DNA of 64,000 nucleotides from Kingdonia uniflora (GCA_014058105.1 JACGCM010001620.1:1116001-1180000); one strand, 5' to 3'; positions 20,965-32,039 are shown, numbered from the stretch's first letter. The notes: a model not told the origin generated them from the sequence alone. A program made the numbers and translations.

Positions 20965-21225
20965 ATTATAAATTATCTAAGTAAGCATTATGTATGGTTC
21001 ATGTATTAGGTTGTTATGTAAAGGCTATAAATAAAGCCCATCATGTGTGTTAAAGGAAAAGAGTTGAGAGAAAGGATTTGAGATAAGAAATTAACTAATG
21101 AGTTTTTGTGTGTGGTACTGAGAGCAATATTCTTCTTAGGTGTGTTATCTGATAGTGTCGTTTGTCTGATATAACTTGTCAGTTGTTCAATCTCCAATTC
21201 CTTCATATTGCTATAACAACACTTG
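20965..21225 (+). repeat. 5' LTR of copia 3, truncated at its 5' end
   Basis: Matches the 3' LTR from ATTATCTAAGTAAGCATTA to TCCAATTCCTTCATAT. The first 130 or so bases of the LTR (TGTTGGAAATATAGC...) are missing here. No standard tRNA-Met primer site is readable after it. Confidence 0.75.
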
Positions 21226-21316
21226 GTTTGGATAGACGATATGTGTTCAAATAGCGATATGTTGTAGCCCCAATTATCCCAATTCACGGGTACAAATTTT
21301 CACCAATAGATCATAA

Positions 21317-22120
21317 ATGAAGGTGTTGTATGGTTCTCAAGATTTGTGGGAGATAGTTGAAGATGAAGTTATAAAGCCGAAAGACCCAACAACACTTTCT
21401 CCACAACAAACCACCGAGTTGAAGGAAAAATGCAAGAAGGACAAGAAGGCGTTATACTTCTTTTATTAGGTGGTTGACAAAGTTGTTTTTGAAAGAATTT
21501 TGATGGCAGTATTGGCAAAGGAAGCATGGGAGATTCTTGTTACGAACTATAAAGGAGAAGATAAAGTTAAAATGGTGGGACTTCTAGCTCTTTGAAATGA
21601 GTTTGATATGTTGCGCATGAAAGATTCAGAGTCGGTTGAAGAGTACTACAACCATGTTATCACCATTGTGAATCAATTACGTGTGATTGGGGAGAAGATT
21701 GAAGATCAAAAGGAGGTTAAGAAAATCCTAAGCCAAAAGTTCAAACATGTTGTAGTGGCGATTGAAGAGTCATATGACATGATAAAGATATCTTTGAAAA
21801 CTTTTATAGGATTGTTCTTATTCCATGAACTTCGCATAAAGAAATTTGATTCATCTACTACATTGCCGAAAAAGCTTTTCAAACTCAAACAACTTAATTT
21901 TTGAGGAAGTTTTAGGGGAAGAGCTCAAGAAAGTTTTAATCGCAGAGGAGGAAGGGGTCGTGTAAAAAGAAAAGCCAAGAATGAAGAAATCAAAATTGAT
22001 TCTCCTCCTTTTACTAAAGATAGAAGAAGGGGAAGAGGATAACGTCGTAGATCATATTTTTCAAGCATTCAATATTTTAATTGCAAAAGATATGGTCATA
22101 TTCAAAGCCAATGTAGATTG
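21317..22120 (+). pseudogene. Copia 3 gag
   Basis: From ATG 21317 the frame gives GSQDLWEIVEDE, then KKDKKALYFF and a TAG, then AKEAWEILVTNYKGEDKVK, another stop, and the frame at 21608 with SVEEYYNHVITIVNQLRVIG. This is a UBN2-family copia Gag. The zinc knuckle at about 22075-22120 reads FNCKRYGHIQSQC; its second Cys is Tyr. At least three stops exclude function. Confidence 0.85.
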
Positions 22121-22703
22121 ATATTTGATGGTGAAAACAAAGATGTTTCATCGTTTATACATGAGAATCATGGTGGTCATGAAAATGGTACTCTTTTTAT
22201 GATGTTTAATACTCAAAAGGTGGCGATTAATGATATTTGGTACATTGATAGTGGTTATTGTAACCACATGTCCGATAATCGAAGTGTGTTCGTGAACTTG
22301 GATGAATCAGTTCAAAGTAAAGTGAAAACCAGCGATGACAAAAGACTTTTGGTATAAGGAAGTGGAGACATTCTTGTTAATACAAAGAAAGGCACGAAGA
22401 GAATCTCAAATGTGTTTTATGTTCCGGCGCTCAAATACAACTTGTTAAGTGTTGGGCAACTTCTTAAGAAGGGTTACAATGTTAATTTCGAGGATGGTGG
22501 GTGTTATATTTGGGACAAGGATAAAAATATGATAGCCAATGTGAAGATGAGGCAAAGAAAAATGTTTTCGTTAAGCTTTCGATGTGAAGGGCTTCCTTGT
22601 TTCAACACCATCATCAAAGATCCATCATGGTTATGGCATCTTCGTTTGGGTCATTTCAGTATTAGCTCTTTGTCATTTATGTGCAAAAATCATATGGTGA
22701 GAG
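22121..22703 (+). pseudogene. Copia 3 protease and pre-integrase domain (first half)
   Basis: The active-site segment IWYIDSGYCNHMS has the D-S-G triad. It is followed by the conserved VFYVPALKYNLLSVGQLLKKG and, before the MITE insertion, WLWHLRLGHFS of the pre-integrase zinc domain. One stop lies at 22357. The frame is cut at 22703 and resumes at 23331 with the CxxC half. Confidence 0.85.
22696..22703 (+). repeat. Target duplication GGTGAGAG (left) of MITE a
   Basis: Exact copy at 23323-23330. Confidence 0.9.
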
Positions 22704-23322
22704 TAGGGCTGCAACTTTTGTTCGAACTACCAATTTTTTCTAAAATTTAATCCAATTTTTGAACCCTATTTTACGTTTCCGATTTCTTAAAATTCGATTT
22801 CTGATTTTTTCCAAAAAATATCAAATTAGAATTGGATAGCCTTTTGCTATTCCGATTTTCCAAAATTTTCGATCCGATTTTTTTGAATAAGATCCGATCC
22901 GATTCTTCCTAATAACATTCGATCCAATTTTTCTAAATATTCTTATTCAATATTTAATATATTATTTTTAGTTTCATGATATTTTTTGTTAGATGGAGAT
23001 GCGGTGATGTGGTGATGTTACTATTGTATTGTATGAGTAAGGGTTACATACTTTGATTTAGGATTATTACGTTCAATTTTACATATAAAAAAGCCAAAGA
23101 ATCACTATTTTCACAAATATTATATGAAATTTTCGATTTTTCCAAATTTGTAACCCAAATATTCCGAAATTTTCGGATTTCTAAAAAATTATGATTATTT
23201 CGAATTCCGAATAATTTTCAGATTTTCAAAAAAATATGATCGGAATGTAAGATTAGTATCCAAAAAAAAATCAAAAAAATTCTGAAGAGCTTCATTTCCT
23301 ATCTGATTCGATCTCAACCCTA
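22704..23322. mobile_element. hAT-type MITE a (619 bp) in copia 3 integrase
   Basis: It starts TAGGGCTGCAAC and ends CTCAACCCTA, giving short imperfect terminal inverted repeats, with a perfect 8-bp target duplication as for hAT elements. The interior is AT-rich without an ORF and contains GTGATGTGGTGATG and GTATGAGTAAGGGTT. These recur in reverse orientation in the MITE at 36487-37040, so both are one family. Confidence 0.88.
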
Positions 23323-23697
23323 GGTGAGAGGTTTGCCAATTATTGCTCACCAAGATCAAGTTTGTGAAGGATGTGTTATTGGGAAACATCATCGTGATTC
23401 TTTTCCTATTGGAGAGTCATAGAAAGCATCAAAACCCCTCGAGTTGGCTCATACAGATTTATGTGAACCTATTCGTATGTCTTCTATTGGGGGTAATCGT
23501 TATTTTCTCACTTTAATTGATGAACATATTAGAAAAATGTGGATCTATTTTCTTAAAGAAATATCAAAAACTCTTGGATACTTCAAAAATTACAAGGCAT
23601 CGGTCGAAAGGTAAAGTGATTATATGTTGAAAACTTTATATTCCGATCAAGGTGGGGAGTATGTTTTACGTGATTTTGGGAAAATTTATGTGATAAA
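23323..23697 (+). pseudogene. Copia 3 integrase, central part
   Basis: After MITE a the + strand resumes in the pre-integrase domain (QVCEGCVIGKHHRDSF). It continues with the first catalytic region (LAHTDLCEPI), a second, FLTLIDEHIRKMWIYF, and LYSDQGGEYV. The solo LTR at 23698 interrupts it shortly before the third catalytic region. Confidence 0.85.
23693..23697 (+). repeat. Target duplication of the solo LTR
   Basis: ATAAA here and ATAAT at 24297-24301: four of five bases match. Confidence 0.7.
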
Positions 23698-24296
23698 TGT
23701 AAGGGCCTAATTCCGTAGGTCAAAATAGCTCAAAATTAGATTTTACACCAAATGTACCTCTGGCAAAAATTAATGTAATTCAAAAAATGACACAGGTAAT
23801 TTAGCATAGAAAACTTTTGAATAGGTAAAAAAGCCATGACCTCGAGTTGAGGATTTAGTGCTGTAAATTTTATTGCGCGAGGCTAATATCTTATTACAAG
23901 TAATCTCTTTAAACTAGAAATGCTTGATCTTGGAATAAGAAGTTTGGTGGTATTCAGTATCTAAAAATTCGTGTGTTAGAGTCTATAAAATCTAATTTTT
24001 TTATTCCTTATCTCCTCTAGAATTTTTTCTTTATATAGACTTTACCCGTAGCCCGTTATCATGTAGAAGCACGTTCTCCGAATAATGAGGTAAGTGGTAG
24101 TTGAATGTGTAACTGTTTTGTTCGTGGGAGACAGGTATCTTTGACTTGTTCATATTTTATTGTAATGCTCGATCCACGTTCTTTTTCAGTTCGTGGTCAA
24201 GGTGGTAATGCTGACAGTATATGTCATGTGTGTAATGCGTAAGTCTAATATTGAGGTAGTTCGAGTTTATACTAGGTCGAGGGACATGTTTCTACA
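23698..24296 (-). mobile_element. Solo LTR of gypsy family A in copia 3
   Basis: 599 bp. The minus strand starts TGTAGAAACATGTCCCTCG and ends AATTAGGCCCTTACA, matching the A2 LTR end at 57020-57034 and the A1 LTR. Nothing of an internal region is present and a near-perfect 5-bp duplication flanks it, so recombination between two LTRs removed the element body. Confidence 0.88.
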
Positions 24297-24691
24297 ATAA
24301 TGGTATCCGACATCAACAAACTGTTCGATATACTCCACAACAAAATGGAGTTTCCGAAAAAAAGAATCGGACGATTATGGAGATGGCGAGAAGTATGTTC
24401 AAAGTAAAAGGGATTCCCAATTTATTTTGGGCCGAAGTTGTAGCATGTACGGTTTATCTTTTGAATCGTGCATCAACAAAAAGTGTTCAAGGTGTGACTC
24501 CTCAAGAAGCTTGGAGCGGAATTAAGCCATGTGTGAATCATTTGCGAGTGTTTGGTAGCATTGCTTACTCTCCTGTACCGGATGAAAAGACAAGTAAGTT
24601 GGATGTCAAATCTAAAAAATGCATTCTTGTCAGGTAGTAAGAACTTGAAGGCTTACAAGTTGTATAATCCAATTTCTAAAAGGTGGTGATA
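24297..24691 (+). pseudogene. Copia 3 integrase, C-terminal part
   Basis: It resumes in the catalytic Glu block (TPQQNGVSEKKNRTIMEMA), then LFWAEVVACTVYLLNRAST, VTPQEAWSGIKPCVNHLRVF and KTSKLDVKSKKCILV. It ends at the MITE b insertion. The frame is open for 86 codons from 24377. Confidence 0.85.
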
Positions 24692-24699
24692 AGTAGAGA
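24692..24699 (+). repeat. Target duplication AGTAGAGA (left) of MITE b
   Basis: Exact copy at 24950-24957. Confidence 0.9.
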
Positions 24700-24949
24700 C
24701 AGGGCCGGCCCTGAGGGTGTGCGAGGTAGGCTACCGCACAGGGCCCAAGAATAAAAGGACCTAAAAAAAAAATTTGCTAAATATAAATGTTTTTTGTGAA
24801 TAATGCATATGATGAAGACTTAGCTTAGTTGGTTGGTGTTTTGTCTCTTGTGTAAAAGGTCAAGTATTCAAGCCCTTAGCAAAACAAAAAAAATTTAACC
24901 TTTTTTTGTATTTTTGCATAGGGCCTTAGGACTACTTGGGCCGAGCCTG
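24700..24949. mobile_element. hAT-type MITE b (250 bp)
   Basis: It begins CAGGGCCGGCCCTGAGGG and ends TTGGGCCGAGCCTG, related inverted ends, with a perfect 8-bp target duplication. The GGGCCGGCCC end type is common in plant hAT MITEs. No ORF. It differs from family a. Confidence 0.88.
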
Positions 24950-24957
24950 AGTAGAGA

Positions 24958-26040
24958 TGTGAATTTCAAGGAAGATTAATCCTAGAAATGGGATACTCCA
25001 AAACAAATACCAACTACAGTCGTTACAAATGACAAAAATGGTGTTACAAATGAAGAAAATGATGCTATAAATAATGAAAATGATGACGAAGTTGTTGAAG
25101 ATGTTGGCAAAAATAATGAGGGAGATGATGATTCTCTGGTTAGAAAGATCAAAAGTGTTGTTAAAATTTATGGTTCAACAAGAAGAGTTGATAATATTGA
25201 TGCCGAACTCGTCAATTATGCATTATTTGCAGATGTCGACCTATTATGTTTTGAAGATGCTTCTCGAGACAAGAAGTGGAGATGTTCTATGGATCAAGAA
25301 ATTGAATCTATTGAGAAGAACAAGGCTTGGGAGATTGTTGAGCTTCTAAGGGGAAATAAATATCTTGGTATGAAATGGGTTTATAAAACTAAGTTGAATT
25401 CGCAAGGAGAGGTCAAAAAACACAAGGCACGACTTGTGGTGTAAGGGTACAAGCAAAAATATGGTGTTGATTATCGGGAAATATTTGCTCACATGGCTCG
25501 TCTTGAGACCGTTCGTTTGGTGTTAGCTTTGGCGGCAAAAGAAAGATGGAGTGTTTATCAAATGGATGTCAAATCGATATTCTTGAATGGTATATTTGAA
25601 GAAGAGGTTTATGTTGATCAACCTCTTGGTTACAAGAAGAAAGGGGAAAATAACAAAGTATGTTAATTGAGGAAGGCTTTATATGGTTTAAAGCAAGCGC
25701 CGAGGGCATGGTATAGTCGAATCGACGGTTTCTTCTTGAAGAGTGGATTTAAAAGATGTCCATATATATGAGCATACTATCTACATCAAAGAAGACAAGT
25801 AAGGTAAAATTTTGATCATATGCTTATATATTGATGATCTTATTTTTACCGAAAACTTTATATCTATGTGTGATGATTTTAAAAGACCTATGATGAAAGA
25901 GTTTAAGATGACCAACATGGGTCTTCTCCATTATTTTCTCATAATTAAAGTCAAGCAATATGCCCAAGGAATTTTTATATCTCAACGCAAATATGCTTTG
26001 GATTTATTGAATTAATTCCGGTTGCATAATGCTAAACCTT
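24958..26040 (+). pseudogene. Copia 3 reverse transcriptase
   Basis: Pieces in order: MKMMTKLLK linker (acidic in another frame), KAWEIVELLRG, KMDVKSIFLNGIFEEEVYVDQ-like block, [17 protein letters not shown], then the catalytic box CLYIDDLIFTEN in the frame at 25812 (YIDD in place of YVDD), and LHYFLIIKVKQ. A TAA ends the frame after YALDLLN. Several stops and one-base shifts lie between blocks. Confidence 0.85.
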
Positions 26041-26655
26041 TTAGCACTCCAATGAAAGTTGGTTTGAAATTGAGCAAAGATGATAATAGCGAGATCGTTG
26101 ATGGAAGACTCTATAGAAGTCTTATGCACTTAACCACAACAAAGCCGGATATTATATTCGCTGTTAGTATATATGATTAGTCGTTTTCATGGAATCACCA
26201 AAGCAATGTCATTGGGCGGCCGATAAGAAAATTTTGAGGTATGTTCGTAGTAAGATTGACCATGGAATGCATTATGAGAGTGTCAAAGAACCAATGTTGG
26301 TTTGCTATTGTGATAGTGATTGGGGTGGAGGCATTGATGATAGCAAAAGCATTTCTGGTTGTATTTTCAATTTTGGTTCGGGTGCGATTTCATGGGCTTC
26401 CATGAAGCAAGCAGTTGTGGCTCTTTCCACAGCGGAAGTGGAGTATATTTCACTAGCTTCGGCGGGTTGTCAAGCTATTTGTCTAAGGTGGATGTTGAAG
26501 GATTTGAAACATTCACAAGGTGGAGAGACAACAATACTTTGTGATAATAGTTTGGTTATTGAGCTTACAAGAAATCCAGTGTTTCATCGGAAAAGCGAGC
26601 ATATAAGAATCAAGTATCATTTCATTCGAGAATTGGTTAATGAAGGGGAATTGTA
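26041..26655 (+). pseudogene. Copia 3 RNase H
   Basis: The frame from 26189 keeps 155 codons: CYCDSDWGGGIDDSKSISG (first catalytic Asp), WASMKQAVVALSTAEVEYIS (Glu), TILCDNSLVIEL (Asp) and HRKSEHIRIKYHFIREL. All key residues are present, although TAEVEY is a slight variant of TAEAEY. This is the best preserved domain of the element. Confidence 0.88.
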
Positions 26656-26660
26656 GATTG

Positions 26661-26668
26661 TTTATTGC
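26661..26668 (+). repeat. Target duplication TTTATTGC (left) of MITE c
   Basis: TCTATTGC at 27116-27123 matches in seven of eight bases. Confidence 0.8.
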
Positions 26669-27115
26669 CAGGGGTGACCCCGAGGTCCAAAAATGGGCCC
26701 TCCCAAAAGGTTTTTTTTTTTTTTTTTTTTGTCCTTAGGCATTTTCAATGCAATTTTTTTGAAAAGAAAGGAATGTAGCACACTAATATAAGATAGTTCA
26801 TTGGCTAGAGTGCCTAGACTTGATCTTAAAATCACAAGTCAAATTCTTACCTTCGCTACATTTTTTTTCCCGTCCTAAGGCATTTTCAAAGTAAAACTAT
26901 CAAAAAAAATAAAAAATGATGTAGCAAATGCAAGAATTGAACCTTTGATCTTATAATCAAGTCTAAGCACCCTAGCCAATAAACTATCTTATATTAGTGA
27001 CTAAAATGGGCCCTTTTTATATACACTACTTACAAATTTTGGGGCCCCTATTTTAGGCTAAAATTTGGGGGCCCTAGGCGACCGTCTCTTCGGCCTATAG
27101 CCAGGGTCAGGCCTG
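26669..27115. mobile_element. hAT-type MITE c (447 bp) with internal foldback
   Basis: The ends CAGGGGTGACCCCGAGG and GGGTCAGGCCTG are inverted relatives, with an 8-bp duplication around them. Inside, 26780-26850 (CTAATATAAGATAGTTCATT...GATCTTA) is inverted at 26935-27000 (TAATCAAGTCTAAGC...TATCTTATATTAG), so the RNA or single strand would form a long hairpin. Poly-T at 26709-26730. No ORF. Confidence 0.85.
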
Positions 27116-27123
27116 TCTATTGC

Positions 27124-27232
27124 AAAACTCAAGATCAAGTGGTGAACATTTTTACAAAGACATTGAAGCATGAGAGTTTTGTCAAGTGCAAAGAGATCCT
27201 TAGAGTTTTCCCAAGTCTTTCTTAAGGGAGGA
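27124..27232 (+). other. 3' end of copia 3 internal region and polypurine tract
   Basis: Ends CTTAAGGGAGGA directly before the LTR start TGTTGGAAATATA, a standard copia arrangement. Confidence 0.75.
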
Positions 27233-27595
27233 TGTTGGAAATATAGCTAAGCATGACTTGTTGGAGTTTATGTGGATTCCTCTAGAAGATTAGTTGTGAA
27301 TCCGAAGAGCTGTTTTGTAGTTTCAAAGTCAAGGGTGTCTTTATTATGGGTTATTATCTAAGTAAGCATTAAGTATGGTTCATGTATTAGGTTGTTATGT
27401 AAAGGCTATAAATAAAACCTAGCGTGTGTGTTAAAGGTAAAGGATTAAGAGAAAGGATTTGAGATAAGAAACTAAAGAGTTTTTATGTTTGGTACTGAGA
27501 ACAATTTTCTTCTCAGGTTTGTTATCTGATATTGTGGTGTCTCTGATATAAACTTGTCAATTGTTCCTTTTCCAATTCCTTCATATGTACAACAT
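27233..27595 (+). repeat. 3' LTR of copia 3
   Basis: 363 bp, from TGTTGGAAATATAGC to TGTACAACA. The block GGCTATAAATAAA at about 27405 is a likely TATA box. Confidence 0.8.
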
Positions 27596-27639
27596 TGCAA
27601 GATCTTTTTGCATGTCCAGATCCTAACTTGTATGAAAAT

Positions 27640-27791
27640 TCAAGAAAATCAAAAAACTGCAATCGTGGCTGGAAAAGAAAGTTACTCATAAAAACCTCGA
27701 GTTTTTGGTGAAATTAACGAACATTCTACCCATAATTACAGAAAATATACCCATCAATAGATTTGTAGGAATTCCACTTCTACCTCCCTAA
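27640..27791 (+). pseudogene. Last exon of an unidentified gene (copy 1)
   Basis: The frame reads KKLQSWLEKKVTHKN, then KLTNILPIITENIPINRFVG, ending in IPLLPP and TAA. Copy 2 at 53888-54079 has the same frame with mostly conservative changes. Common reading and stop position suggest it was a coding C terminus when it duplicated. Copy 1 lacks an upstream exon because copia 3 ends 11 bp before the homology starts. I do not recognise the protein. Confidence 0.45.
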
Positions 27792-28159
27792 ACATCCAAA
27801 AGTTACTATATACCGAGTTCCTACTTCAGGGTACCTAATTAGTTTTAAGTTCTTACGAGGGGTATAAGTTACATTAAAAGGACATAATATGACTATTGTA
27901 ATTGTCTCATATGCGCACTTAAGAAGAAGAAGAAGAAGAAGAAGAACCCACATTGGCTCTATTCAAGATAATGGTCGCACTTCAAGTCTTCAACACAAAT
28001 CCAAAGCAAATTATTCGTTGGATCATACAGTTTCACATCGGGCCTTCTTAATATATACATAACAAACAAACTCACCAAAAATGGTTGTAACTGTAACACA
28101 GTGGAGACCATATATGATGACAAGTCCACATTCTGAAACATCCATTTTGTGTTGGCAAA

Positions 28160-28523
28160 ATTTTAGTTGTCGAGGATTTAATAATGGCATGTGGGGTTTT
28201 CTCCTGAAAAAGGTTTCCCACAGGTTTAATATTGTGTGTTAATTAATTGTTTATTGACACTTAATTATAGAATCAAATTGAGTTAGGTTAGGGCTTCGTT
28301 ATTGGAAAATTGATATCAAGGATTATCAACCTAACTAATTGGACCTAATTGTTCACAATCGGTCAATCTCAAGTAGCTAAAAATTTCACATTCGACTTAC
28401 TTCAACCACTTGAATCTTTGAATGATCATAAGGCTCACTTATTTGTTTGATGACCTCATTCCTATGTTGCAATTAGCGTTACGACGTACATTAATAATTA
28501 ATGTTTGATTATTGGTTCTTTTT
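28160..28523 (+). repeat. Probable copia LTR end and leader remnant (copy 1)
   Basis: TTTTCTCCTGAAAAAGGTTTCCCACAGG...ATATTGTGTG resembles the conserved 3' end of plant copia LTRs, and TTGATATCAAGG shortly after could be a decayed tRNA-Met primer site. The longer version at 54457-55330 supports this. Family knowledge, not proof. Confidence 0.4.
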
Positions 28524-28544
28524 CACTACACCAATTTTACTAAT

Positions 28545-28770
28545 TACCACGGACCTAATCTGTGGTAATAGTCCACAGATAAAGTCTGTAGTGGAGGTCT
28601 CTAGGAAATGGTGCATAGCAATTTTTTTGCCACGGAGTTTATCTGTGGTTATTTAATTTATTTTGCTACGGAGTAAATCCGTGGCAATTTTTTTGCCATG
28701 GAGTTTGTCTATGGTTAATTATTGTAAATACCACAGATGATACCCATTTTGCCACGGATAAAGTCTGTGG
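28545..28770. repeat. Subterminal palindromic repeats of CACTA 2
   Basis: At least seven copies of CCACGGA(n)TCTGTGG-like inverted motifs, e.g. GCCACGGATAAAGTCTGTGG at 28750-28769. Probable transposase binding sites by analogy with other CACTA elements. Confidence 0.65.
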
Positions 28771-29372
28771 TAATTTTATTATTTTTTTGAAAAATTTTTT
28801 TCCAATAATATTGCTAATCTGCACCTGCATAGCCTGAAACTACTCCAAAAATGCATTTGTTGCACATTTACTTCCATAATAAATTTGATATAAAGATAGT
28901 ATGTTAATGCTTTATAAACAAAAAAAGCTCATAAAAACTACTAACTTTCATAAATAAGTCATAAAACATCCAAGTACAAATATTCCATCTGAAATAAAAG
29001 AAACTAAGAACATAAGAATGAAAATGATGAGGATGATGACTTGCTTATCAATTGTATTTCTTCTTTCAAAGGCCTAGTTTCATGTGCTTGTTTATACTCC
29101 ATGTCTTTTACCTGAGAATAGTATAGAAGTCCAAAATGAATGGAAATCATCCAATTATCTGTATAAATTCAAATCCTAAAATACTTTTATAGACATAACA
29201 AATTATCCGTAGCAAGTATAACCTAGTTAATCAAGTGTGCGTATCATTATTCAAATTCCAGGGGATTAAAGAAAATAAGCATATGAGATTAGAGAAAATG
29301 GGATTTACAGCTTTTGCCTCATAATTCTAAAAAAAACTTCAGATGTCTAACGTAGCATACTTCTTGACTAAC

Positions 29373-29474
29373 CTTTTCCCCAGCAGCAAGAATAACTAGT
29401 TGACCATCCTCAATAGGCTTTTTGCTACCAGAAACTGGAGCTTCTAGAAACTACCCACCCTTTTATGCAATTGC
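29373..29474 (-). pseudogene. GLYR1: Captured GLYR1 exon 4
   Basis: Between an ATGCAG acceptor and a GTTAGT donor the minus strand codes for FLEAPVSGSKKPIEDGQLV, then ILAAGEK. The PVSGSKKPAEDG-type block is the substrate-binding signature of plant glyoxylate/succinic semialdehyde reductase. Two stops (before KGG and before FLEAP) interrupt the first ten codons. It is collinear with the exons at 30739, 30921 and 31469. Confidence 0.8.
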
Positions 29475-30738
29475 CTGCATAATCAAGTTATAGAGACATA
29501 TCATCACAAATATATCAATAGACTCACTCTCATTGTCATGCAGTCCAGTAGTTAGTTATTTTCTTTAAAATGAGAGTTCATGAGAATGATCAGTAGCAGT
29601 TGTTACTAACAACTTCTGTGATGGGGCACCTTTAATTCTATTTTATACAATGATTGTGAAGATCACTTTATGCTATTGTTAAATTGTGGATAATTGTTTT
29701 ATCGTTGAAAAGGTAGATGCAACAAGAAATCATCCTTGAAAAAATTGACAAAAGAAGAAATCATAGCAAGCATTCCCTTATTCAATTGAAAGAGTTTGTT
29801 AACATAGAACTCAAAATTACTAATTATCAACATCCCGCAACTTTTTCACCTTCAGAAGTTCCTTTAGTAGGTCCTTCTAAAGCAATATGCCTTTAAAGCT
29901 AGCTGACACTTGACAAAAACAAAGGGAAATGTAACCCCTTTAAGCCTTTCAGATTTCTCGTTTAAGGTGCTGCTTAATAATAATTTTCCTAAATTCTTTT
30001 CCTTTGATTTAGACTTTCTCGAAGCACTTATAGATTATCTCAGACGGAGGTCGAAAGAACGAAAGAAAGTAACGCATCTAGAAATTTGCAGTATGGTTGA
30101 CTATGTGATACTGGCATACCGCAGGATATAAAATTGGGCAACCTATACTTATCAGTCAAAACTACCAAATGAGTGATTTCTCAAACTTCACACTTGCAAA
30201 GTGACCTATTCTTTGCCGTTGTGAAGCTGCTATTTTTTTGGCCCCTGGGAAGAAGCCTAGCGCTGCTGTGCCCAGTCTTTATTGGGGTTTGTAGTGGTTT
30301 AGGATCGTTTCCCTGCCGTTCGCATTCTCATATCTCCTAATATGCCAATATATAGCAAACAAGTTGGCCACCTCATCTAAAAATGCATTCAGGTAAGGCG
30401 CATGTTGTGTGAGAGAAGTAGGATAGTAGTAGGTTAAAATTAGGCTCCTGGTTTTTCATATGAAAAAACCTTAGCAAAGTTTACCTTAAGCTTACACAGC
30501 CTCTGGTTTCACTTTTTACTATAATCTTCAATATAGTCATAGATACGCATCAGTGAAACTCAATGTCTCACATGTATTTTGATTCCTAAAGAAGAACTAC
30601 TAGGATTGCCTACAAAGATGCTCTTATTAACTCTAAAATTTAGAAAAGAAAAGATGACTTTATATATTACTTGTGAGTTAATTCTAGTTAATCTTTACTT
30701 TAAACTCTAATTAACATTTAGCATCCCATTATCCTTAC

Positions 30739-30840
30739 CTCGCTAATCTTCGACGAAGTATCGGCATCAACTGTTGACATGTCAATATACCCTTTCCCTT
30801 CACATATTTGCTCCAGCACACCATCCTTCTCAAAACCCAC
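30739..30840 (-). pseudogene. GLYR1: Captured GLYR1 exon 3
   Basis: Codes for VGFEKDGVLEQICEGKGY, then IDMSTVDADTSSKISE, in the middle of the NADPH domain of the beta-hydroxyacid dehydrogenase family. Splice sites GTGTGCAG and GTAAGG are intact. Confidence 0.8.
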
Positions 30841-30920
30841 CTGCACACCTAACAAATCTCCCATTCCATAACCAATGCCAAAACACACCTTCTCATAACA
30901 TAAAATAAAAACTAACTAAC

Positions 30921-31031
30921 CGAGAAAGCCACAGAAGGATCTGACAGCATCGCAATGGTGTACTTGCACTTCTTAACTACCGTTGCTAGGGTTTCTCCAA
31001 TCAAGGCACCGTGTTCCACAAGCTCTTCACA
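30921..31031 (-). pseudogene. GLYR1: Captured GLYR1 exon 2
   Basis: Codes for CEELVEHGALIGETLATVV, then KKCKYTIAMLSDPSVAFS. Acceptor ATGTGCAG, donor GTTAGT. No stop inside. Confidence 0.8.
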
Positions 31032-31468
31032 CTGCACATAAACCTATCATTCTACACAAAGTACATAATTATTATCTGTCCATAAACAACATTCAATATC
31101 GGACTCTGGGTATTACTAAAAATAATAAATCTTACACAAATATATCCCCATTCCTCCAATTAGTATTAGTAATAGTTAACTCTGTTCAAGTAGCAAAGTA
31201 CACAACTATTAACTATCCATTAACGACACTCAATATCAGCCTCTGGGTATTATTAAAAGCACAAAATCTTTCACTAATATGTCCTCTTTCCTCTAACTAA
31301 TAATAACTATGTAGTTCAAGTAACTGTATATAGATTGAATAAATCAAATAAATTTTAAGCCAATCGAAAACTACGAAACAATATCAACATAATGAGAATT
31401 GGATCCAAAACCAAATAACTTTGTATTTAGATTGAATAAGTGAATGATTGGGGTGAGTATGAGTTTAC

Positions 31469-31579
31469 CTTAGATAGTGTTTTGTTCCAAACAGTGACCT
31501 TGAAACCATGGCGAAGGAGACTAAGAAACATTGCCTTCCCCATTATCCCTAAACCCAAGAATCCAATCTCAATCTCCAT
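31469..31579 (-). pseudogene. GLYR1: Captured GLYR1 exon 1 with start codon
   Basis: From ATG 31579 the frame reads MEIEIGFLGLGIMGKAM, then LLRHGFKVTVWNKTLSK, ending at GTAAAC. G-L-G-I-M-G is the dinucleotide-binding loop of the beta-hydroxyacid dehydrogenases; the enzyme reduces glyoxylate and succinic semialdehyde with NADPH. An upstream ATG at 31636 opens the same frame but does not match the family, so 31579 is chosen. Exons 1-4 stay in order over 2.2 kb with introns, so a continuous genomic block was captured. The C-terminal catalytic domain (with its Lys) is missing. Confidence 0.82.
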
Positions 31580-32039
31580 TGTTATTGCTATGAATCTCAC
31601 CAAAGCGTAAATTAGGGTTAATTTCAGGAACCCCATATCGATTCTAACATTCAGAAGCTCAAATTCGATAATGATGAATTTAATTTCAAATCAAACGAGT
31701 TTAACACGAAATGCCCCCAATCTAAACACTAGAATTCAAAAAGCTTACCTATTAATCTAGATCAACTACATAGATTAGAATTTAGAGTTTCAGATACTAC
31801 TTTGAACTGAAAATTGTAAATTGTAAATATACACGCACCTTTGGAGTACGATTCCATCAAAATCAGGCAGAGTCGATTATATTCTCTTTGTATCTTTGCA
31901 GAGTCGATTATAGTCCTTAGTTTTTTAGTGTGAAAATCGTGTGTAAAAGGTTAGTTTTTGAGTTTTGGGTTTTGAAAACTGAAGATTTGAAAATAAAAAA
32001 GAGGGATCTGAGAGATAGAAAGAAAAAAAAAAGATCGTC

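Larger units (their letters stand above)
20965..27595 (+). mobile_element. Copia 3: Ty1/copia retrotransposon with four later insertions
   Basis: A truncated 5' LTR (from 20965) and a 3' LTR (27233-27595) bracket gag, protease, integrase, RT and RNase H on the + strand. The coding region is interrupted by MITEs at 22704-23322, 24700-24949 and 26669-27115 and by a solo LTR at 23698-24296. Each insertion has its own target duplication, so all are younger than copia 3. Without them the element would be about 4.7 kb, the normal size. Confidence 0.88.
27606..28523 (+). repeat. Duplicated host segment, copy 1 (left part)
   Basis: From TTTTTGCATGTCCAGATCC onward this matches 53888-54456 and 55148-55518 at high similarity, including coding sequence, a GAA microsatellite (27921-27947) and the sequence ending ATTAATGTTTGATTATTGGTTC. 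The match continues beyond the CACTA and MITE insertions at 37041-37160. Copy 2 has about 690 bp extra at 54457-55147. Confidence 0.85.
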
